From assembly GCF_036711975.1 (NCBI RefSeq), contig NW_027248941.1, positions 744,001-808,000 on the forward strand: a DNA stretch of 64,000 nt, given 5' to 3'. Positions within the stretch are counted from its first letter, which is position 1. Each line of letters starts with the position of its first letter. This document shows, piece after piece, positions 57,290 to 64,000 of this stretch. This DNA is from Onthophagus taurus. Lineage: Eukaryota > Arthropoda > Insecta > Coleoptera > Scarabaeidae. Position numbers and translations under genes: made by a program. The notes under the pieces are model-generated. The model made no database searches. It was given only the letters and a program-made list of their open reading frames with translations, and was not told the origin of the DNA.

Positions 57290-59800
57290 GATTTAAACAC
57301 CTTTGTAGAACTTAAATGACGTTTGTTTACAAACAAATAAGTTGAGGTTATGTTTATGAAGAAATTTATTTTATACCTCCTAAATTAAGTAAATATGATT
57401 TTTATAAACGTTTTGCGATGATTTCAATTAAATAAGCGATTAATATCAGCAAAAATTCATTAATTATAAAAATTTTATTGCAAAACAGACTTGTAATAAT
57501 ACAAAATTAAACCACGAGACGGCGCACTTTGATAATCAATAAAACTAATTTTTAAATTTAAAGTAATTAAAAATTAATTTATAACTTGATTTTGATTTTA
57601 ATTATTTACTTAATTGAAAGATTTTAGACTTACTTTTGATGTTGGATATCTATTTTAAAAGTAATCGATGTTTTCTTCATCAAAAAAGATTGGGGTTATG
57701 TCCTAACCAACTTATTATCCACGAAAACACTTAAATTACTTTTTGTGACACTTTTAAACGATAAAGTTAAAGAATAAGGGACATAACAAACGTTTTGTGG
57801 TTATTTCTTCGGTGATTAAAACACTTTTTGAAGCAAAATTAATAAATTATAAGTTGTGTACAGAAAACATACAACAATACTAAACGTCATCTAAGAGATG
57901 GCGCCACTTTAAAATCGTAACAATTAGAATTATTTAATTTTAAAAATCATTAAAAATTGTTTTTGATTTTAATTATTTACTTAATTGAAAGGTTTTAGAC
58001 TTACTTTTGATGTTGGATATCTTTTTTAATTGTAATCGATGTTTTCTTCATCAAAAAAGATTGGGGTTATGTCCCAACCAACTTATTATCCACGAAAACA
58101 CTTAAATTACGTTTTGTGACACTTTTAAACGATAAAGTTAAAGAACAAGGAGTATAACAAACGTTTTGTGGTTATTTCTTCGGCGATTAAAACACTTTTT
58201 GAAGCAAAATTAATAAATTATAAGTTGTGTACAGAAAACATACAACAATACTAAACGTCATCTAAGAGATGGCGCCACTTTAAAATCGTAACAATTAGAA
58301 TTATTTAATTTTAAAAATCATTAAAAATTGTTTTTGATTTTAATTATTTACTTAATTGAAAGGTTTTAGACTTACTTTTGATGTTGGATATCATTTTTAA
58401 ACGTAATCGATGTTTTCTTCATCAAAAAAGATTGGGGTTATGTCCCAACCAACTTATTATCCACGAAAACACTTAAATTACTTTTTGTGACACTTTTAAA
58501 CGATAAAGTTAAAGAATAAGGGATATAACAAACGTTTTGTGGTTATTTCTTCGGCGATTAAGACACTTTTTGAAGCAAAATTAATAAATTATAAGTTGTG
58601 TACAGAAAACATGCAAGAATACTAAAGGTCATCTAAGAGATGGCGCCACCTTAAAATCGTAACAATTAGAATTATTTAATTTTAAAATCATTAAAAATTG
58701 TTTTTGATTTTAATTATTTACTTGATTGAAAGGTTTTAGGCTTACTTTTGATGTTCGATACCTTTTTTAAACGTAATCGATGTTTTCTTCATCAAAAAAG
58801 AGTAAGGTTATATCCCAACCAAGGTATTTTCCAAGAAAACACTTAAATTAATTTTTCGTGGCACTTTTAAACGATAAAGTTAAAGAATAAGGGGTATAAC
58901 AAACATTTTGTGGTTATTTCTTCGGCGATTAAGACACTTTTTGAAGCAAAATTAATAAATTATAAGTTGTGTACAGAAAACATGCAAGAATACTAAACGT
59001 CATCTAAGAGATGGCGCCACCTTAAAATCGTAACAATTAGAATTATTTAATTTTAAAATCATTAAAAATTGTTTTTGATTTTAATTATTTACTTAATTGA
59101 AAGGTTTTAGGCTTACTTTTGATGTTCGATACCTTTTTTAAACGTAATCGATGTTTTCTTCATCAAAAAAGAGTAAGGTTATATCCCAACCAACTTATTT
59201 TCCAAGAAAACACTTAAATTAATTTGTCGTGACACTTTTAAACGATAAAGTTAAAGAATAAAGAGTATAACAAACGTTTTGTGGTTATTTCTTCAGCGAT
59301 TAAAACACTTTTTGAAGCAAAATGAATAAATTATAAGTTGTGTACAGAAAGCATGCAAGAATACTAAACGTCATCTAAGAGATGGCGCCACTTTGAAACC
59401 GCAACAATTACAATTATTTAATTTTAAAATCATTAAAAATTGTTTTTGATCTTAATAGTTTACTTAATTGGGAGATTTTGACTTACTTTTGATGTTGGAT
59501 ATCTTTCTTCCACGTAATTGATGTTTTTTTCATCAAAAAAGATTGAGGTTATGTCCCAACACAGTTTATTATCTGCAAAAAAATTTAAAATGAATTTCTG
59601 TGACACTTTTAAACGCTAAAATTAAGAATTAAGAGTTGCAACAAACGTTTTGTGAGTTTCTTTTACTCACAATGAATAAATTTTATGCTCAATACAAAAA
59701 AGATTGCAGATTACTAAATAGCAACTAAGAGATGGCGCCACTTTAGGCCGTCAAAATTAAAATAATTTAATTTAACAATAAATAATTTAAAAATTTAATT
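57290..59800. repeat. Seven-copy tandem array, about 370 bp
   Basis: Six good units and one decayed, anchored by AGAGATGGCGCCAC near 57897, 58267, 58639, 59009, 59382 and 59731. Other landmarks: AACAAACGTTTTGTGGTTAT, TTATAAGTTGTGTACAGAAA and CGTAATCGATGTTTTCTTCA. Ends about 190 bp before the receptor gene. No conserved frame. Confidence 0.9.
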
Positions 59801-59938
59801 ATAAATAATCACTTCACTTAGAAATGATCATTATTGATTTAATAATGAAATTTCAAAATTACATCTCTCCTAAAATCTTACATCAACATAATCATCATTT
59901 ATTATTTAAAAATGTAATTTTGATTACCTTTCTTTTAG

Positions 59939-59972
59939 TATAAAAACGTATAATTTGAAGTAAATCCTCATT
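59939..59972 (+). promoter_or_regulatory. TATA plus initiator of the gustatory receptor gene
   Basis: TATAAAA at 59939-59945 and an initiator-like TCATTT with its A at 59970, 31 bp downstream, the standard insect spacing. It predicts a 5' UTR of about 23 nt before ATG 59993. Inferred from sequence only. Confidence 0.5.
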
Positions 59973-59992
59973 TGAATACAAATAGTGTCAAA

Positions 59993-61366
59993 ATGACCAT
60001 AAAAAAGAACGTAACTGTTAAACCAATCGACGATACAATAAACACAACAAATAAACAAAAATCGATTTTACCACAACAAAATCGTTTGTGTTTGTGCAAA
60101 GTTTTAAGCCCAACGTTTAATTTGTTGCGAATTTTCGGCTTATTCCCGATAATTTCGAAACACCCAAAGAAAATCGAAGAGAATAATCAAAAAGAAACCG
60201 GCGACATCTTTCGGTGCAAATTCGAATTATCACCGCCATTATTAATTTATTCGTTTTTAATTGTCATTTTAATGTCAATCGAATTAATTTTCACCACAGA
60301 AATATTAAACATCTTCAAAATTTACAAAGGAAAATCATTACACGCAGTTTTAAACGCCATAAACGACATTTTATACTCGATTTTTATCGTATTATTAAAT
60401 TTCGTCAACATAATCCGATTTCCGAGATTCATAAAAACGCTAAATAAATTGGTTTCGATGCGAAACGAAAACGATTTATTGTGTCAAAGCGCTTTAATTG
60501 GAATCTTTAAAGTGCAATATTTAACGATAATCGTGTTTTTTGGTGTGTTAATGACGCAATATGTCATTATTTTTTGGTTAGATTCCGCCGAAAATTATTT
60601 GACACATTTCATTGATTACAAGTTTTATTTGAACCAATTCACGATTAATTTATTTTTTGGGTTACACATAATCTTTATTAATTTAACGTCGATCATCGTT
60701 GGAATGTCGGGGTGTTTTTTAAAGATCACATCGACCTCGTTAAATTTTGAACCTCAAAATCCCCTAAAAGATGTCGATGAGTCATCGAAGGAAGCCGAAT
60801 TTTTCGGGTTTTTTCGATACAAAATTTGCAACGAACACCATGGGGCGCCAAAAAGTATTAATAAATTTACAATCGCCGAAATAATCGAGTATTTGAGGTG
60901 TTTACACGAAGATATTAGCTTGTTAAGTTACGAAATTAATGATTGTTTGGATCCGCAGTTCTTATTACACATCATTTTGGAGTTATCGGCGTTGATTATT
61001 AATTGGTACGCGGTTATTTTGTATTTGGTTTACGATTTTACTTCGGAAATCGCTAAAACGATCAATATTTTAAACATTATTTTCGTAACAGTACACACAA
61101 TTGGGTTATTAACCTTCTTAAAGCACGCCCAACAACTCCAAAACGTCGTTAAAAACTTAATCGATTTCTTATTGGAGTTTGCCACGAAGATTACCACACC
61201 TGAGGAGCACCAACAAATCCGAATTTTCGTGCATAAATTAAAAATTCATCGCCCGTTAACGGCTAGTGGCGTTTTTAACATCGATTTGGGAATCGCCGGC
61301 CCGGTTTTCGCGAATATTTTAACTTATGTATTAGTCGCGCTTCAATTTGATGTCGCAAAAGACTAA
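59993..61366 (+). CDS. Gustatory receptor (7tm_7 family), intronless
   Basis: Seven-helix insect chemoreceptor of the Gr family, a ligand-gated cation channel subunit with an inverted (inside N-terminus) topology. 457 residues in a single exon. Hydrophobic helices start near SPPLLIYSFLIVILM, AINDILYSIFIVLLNF, YLTIIVFFGVLMTQYVIIFW, LFFGLHIIFINLTSIIVG, LLHIILELSALIINWYAVI and INILNIIFVTVHTIG. The C-terminal signature is GVFNIDLGIAGPVFANILTY followed by VLVALQF, that is, the TYhhhhhQF motif of insect Grs. An in-frame TTG lies upstream, but ATG 59993 is the start. No sugar or CO2 subfamily hallmark is recognisable; probably a bitter/other lineage receptor. The stop codon abuts the downstream tandem array. 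Confidence 0.9.
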   Translation: MTIKKNVTVKPIDDTINTTNKQKSILPQQNRLCLCKVLSPTFNLLRIFGLFPIISKHPKKIEENNQKETGDIFRCKFELSPPLLIYSFLIVILMSIELIFTTEILNIFKIYKGKSLHAVLNAINDILYSIFIVLLNFVNIIRFPRFIKTLNKLVSMRNENDLLCQSALIGIFKVQYLTIIVFFGVLMTQYVIIFWLDSAENYLTHFIDYKFYLNQFTINLFFGLHIIFINLTSIIVGMSGCFLKITSTSLNFEPQNPLKDVDESSKEAEFFGFFRYKICNEHHGAPKSINKFTIAEIIEYLRCLHEDISLLSYEINDCLDPQFLLHIILELSALIINWYAVILYLVYDFTSEIAKTINILNIIFVTVHTIGLLTFLKHAQQLQNVVKNLIDFLLEFATKITTPEEHQQIRIFVHKLKIHRPLTASGVFNIDLGIAGPVFANILTYVLVALQFDVAKD

Positions 61367-63800
61367 AAAATTAGAATCCTCGCGAAAAATCCTTTAAAAC
61401 GACACCAAACTCGATGGGGTTACCTCCAAAAACAACGGAGATATCGCCGATTTCGTTACCAAACATAACCTAAAAATTGAAACGTCACCTGTCAAAATTA
61501 ATTTAACTTTTTTGTTTTTTAAAGTGGATATATCGTGTTTGGTGTTGTTATAAAGGATTTTTTGAGCCGATTACGATTATTTTTTTGTTAAAAATTGTTT
61601 TGTTCTAATAATAAAAAAAATTTTTTTTTATTAAAAAATTAGAATCCTTGCGAAAAATCCTTTAAAACGATACCAAACTCGACGGGGTTACCCCCAAAAA
61701 CAACGGAGATATCGCCTATTTCGTTACCAAACATAACCTAAAAATCGAAACGTCGCCTGTCAAAATTAATTTAATTTTTTTGTTTTTTAAAGTGAATATG
61801 TCGTGTTTGGTGTTGTTTTAAAGGATTTTTTGAGCCGATTACGATTATGTTTGTTAAAAATTGTTTTGGTTTAATAATAAAAAATTTTATAATAAAAAAA
61901 AATTTTTTTTTAGTAAAAAATTAGAATCCTCGCGAATTATTCTTCAAAACGACACCAAACTCGATGGGGTTACCCCCAAAAACAACGAAGATATCGCCGA
62001 TTTCGTTACCAAACATAACCTAAAAATCGAAACGTCACCTGTCAAAATTAATTTAATTTCTTTGTTTTTTAAAGTGGATATGTCGTGTTTGGTGTCGTTT
62101 TAAAGGATTTTTTGTGCCGATTACGATTATCTTTGTTAAAAATTGTTTTGGTTTAATAATAAAAAATTTTATTATAAAAAAAAATTTCTTTTTATTAAAA
62201 AATTAGAATCCTCGTGAAGAATCCTTCAAAACGACACCAAACTCGACGGGGTTACCCCCAAAAACAACGAAGATATCGCCGATTTCGTTACCAAACATAA
62301 CCTAAAAATCGAAACGTCACCTGTCAAAATTAATTTAATTTCTTTGTTTTTTAAAGTGGATATGTCGTGTTTGGTGTCGTTTTAAAGGATTTTTTGTGAC
62401 GATTACGATTATGTTTGTTAAAAATTGGTTTGGTTTAATAATAAAAAAATATTATAATAAAAATTTTTTTTATTAAAAAATTAGAATCCTCGCGAAGAAT
62501 CCTTTAAAATGACACCAAACTCGACGGGGTTACCCCCAAAAACAACGGAGATATCGCCGATTTCGTTACCAAACATAACCTAAAAGTCGAAACGTCACCT
62601 GTCAAAATTAATTTAACTTTTTTGTTTTTTAAAGTGGATATGTCGTGTTTGGTGTCGTTTTAACGGATTTTTTGAGCCGATTACGATTATGTTTGTTAAA
62701 AATTGTTTTGTTCTAATAATAAAAAAAATTTTTTTTATTAAAAAATTAGAATCCTTGCGAAAAATCCTTTAAAACGACACCAAACTCGATGGGGTTACCT
62801 CGAAAAACAACGGAGATATCGCCGATTTTGTTACCAAACATAACCTAAAAATCGAAACGTCACCTGTCAAAATTAATTTAACTTTTTTGTCTTTTAAAGT
62901 GGATATGTCGTGTTTGGTGTCGTTTTAAAGGATTTTTTGTGCCGATTACGATTATGTTTGTTAAAAATTGTTTTGGTGTAATAATAAAAAACTTTTTTTT
63001 TATTAAAAAATTAGAATCCTCGCGAAGTATTCTTTAAAACGACACCAAACTCGACGGGGTTAAGCCCAAAAACAACGGAGATATCGCCGATTTCGTTACC
63101 AAACATAACCTAAAAATCGAAACGTCACCTGTCAAAATTAATTTAACTTTTTTGTTTTTTAAAGTGAATATGTCGTGTTTGGTGTTGTTTTAAAGGATTT
63201 TTTGAGCCGATTACGATTATGTTTGTTAAAAATTGTTTTGTTCTAATAATAAAAAAAATTTTTTTTTTATTAAAAAATTAGAATCCTCGCGAAGAATCCT
63301 TTAAAACGACCCCAAACTCGACGGGGTTACCTCCAAAAACAACGGAGATATCGCCGATTTCGTTACCCAACATAACCTAAAAATCGAAACGTCACCTGTC
63401 AAAATTAATTTAACTTTTTTGCTTTTTAAAGTGGATATGTCGTGTTTGGTGTCGTTTTAAAGGATTTTTTGTGCCGATTACGATTATGTTTGTTAAAAAT
63501 TGTTTTGGTTTAATAATAAAAAAATTTTTTTTTTTATTAAAAAATTAGAATCCTCGCGAATTATTCTTCAAAACGACACCAAACTCGATGGGGTTACCCC
63601 CAAAAACAACGGAGATATCGCCGATTTCGTTGCCAAACATAACCTAAAAATCGAAACGTCACCTGTCAAAATTAATTTAACTTTTTTGTTTTTTAAAGTG
63701 GATATATCGTGTTTGGTGTCGTTTTAAAGGATTTTTTGTGCCGATTACGATTATGTTTGTTAAAAATTGCTTTGGTTTAATAATAAAAAATTTTAATTAT
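61367..63800. repeat. Nine-copy foldback tandem array downstream of the receptor gene
   Basis: Nine units of about 265-285 bp starting near 61367, 61631, 61915, 62196, 62477, 62739, 63005, 63272 and 63537. Each opens TTAGAATCCTCGCG, then CCTTTAAAACGACACCAAAC and TCGATGGGGTTACC. It closes with the inverted counterpart GTGTTTGGTGTCGTTTTAAA, then ATAATAAAAAA. Short + strand open frames repeated in two units are by-products. The first AATAAA (61610-61615) probably serves as the receptor poly(A) signal. Confidence 0.9.
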
Positions 63801-63979
63801 ATAAAAAAAAAAATTTTTTTCTTAAAAATCGTTAAAAATAACTTTGAAACTGAAACATCTGTAAAACTCATTAAAGCCGTCATCCGGGGACACTTGTTGC
63901 TCTCGAAAACGTAAATCCGGGCCGTTTCGGTATTTAACACCAACCAAGAGGCTTCGTAATACACAAGATTTCGTCGCAT
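63797..63979 (-). CDS. Possible exon of an unrecognised gene
   Basis: Low confidence. A less AT-rich stretch (about 63850-63980) is open on the - strand from ATG 63979: MRRNLVYYEASWLVLNTETA..., containing RIYVFESNKCPRMTALMSF. Its composition stands out from the array on its left, where the frame runs into repeat sequence and stops. It could be a first exon with an unseen donor, an internal exon, or a decayed fragment. No family recognised. Confidence 0.3.
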   Translation of the reverse strand: MRRNLVYYEASWLVLNTETARIYVFESNKCPRMTALMSFTDVSVSKLFLTIFKKKIFFFI

Positions 63980-64000
63980 AACAAAATTACAATTAACTAA

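Noticed and set aside
59972-59992. TTG-initiated N-terminal extension of the gustatory receptor
   Set aside because: It would start about 2 nt after the predicted transcription start; ATG 59993 is normal.
61861-63727. Two similar 75-80 codon + strand frames
   Set aside because: They are the same phase of two units of the nine-copy array; other units are interrupted.

Overview
The window is nuclear DNA of an insect, most likely a holometabolous insect and possibly a beetle. The evidence is spliced genes with GT/AG introns of 50-100 bp next to very long repeat-filled introns, strongly AT-rich spacers, and insect-type genes (RR cuticular protein, family 18 chitinase with a peritrophin domain, gustatory receptor, Tequila-type protease). 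The order cannot be fixed from this sequence alone.

Layout, left to right. The last exon of the SWI/SNF subunit Snr1 (2759-3076, +) follows palindromic repeat arrays. unc-119 (5219-9371, -) has three exons; its 3.45 kb second intron holds palindrome arrays and a TA-flanked inverted-repeat transposon (5704-7673). It sits head-to-head, 188 bp away, with a CCDC51/MITOK mitochondrial channel homologue (9560-10438, +). A seven-exon membrane-anchored 5'-nucleotidase (11896-18251, +) carries a 15-copy foldback array in intron 3. It converges on a Ly6/uPAR three-finger protein (18248-18742, -), and the two stop codons overlap. A 6 kb purine-rich minisatellite (about 19.1-25.1 kb) separates that from a Tequila/neurotrypsin-like modular protease (25625-36330, +) with two Asn/Gln-rich coding repeats.

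Downstream of the protease is an array whose units carry decayed copies of the protease's own last exon (36331-38925). Then come a cuticular protein (38934-39564, -), RpL22 (40321-41015, -), an SGSM-type RUN-TBC RabGAP (41646-48150, +), a chitinase (51781-56307, +), an intronless gustatory receptor (59993-61366, +) and a 9-copy array. A possible unrecognised exon lies at the right edge (63797-63979, -).

The genes do not form a functional cluster. Broad housekeeping roles (Snr1, RpL22, unc-119, SGSM) alternate with cuticle, gut and sensory genes (chitinase, CPR, protease, receptor). The distinctive biology is in the repeats. At least five arrays of different period share one palindromic head module (core TCCTTTAAAATGAG..CCAAAC.CGATGGGGTTA). 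A GCGCCATCT motif, resembling insect CTCF or Pho/YY1 sites, recurs about 40 times in otherwise unrelated repeat families. I found no tRNA, intact rRNA, CRISPR or intact autonomous transposon gene. All calls are by eye; exon joins rest on reading frame, splice dinucleotides and remembered family sequence.
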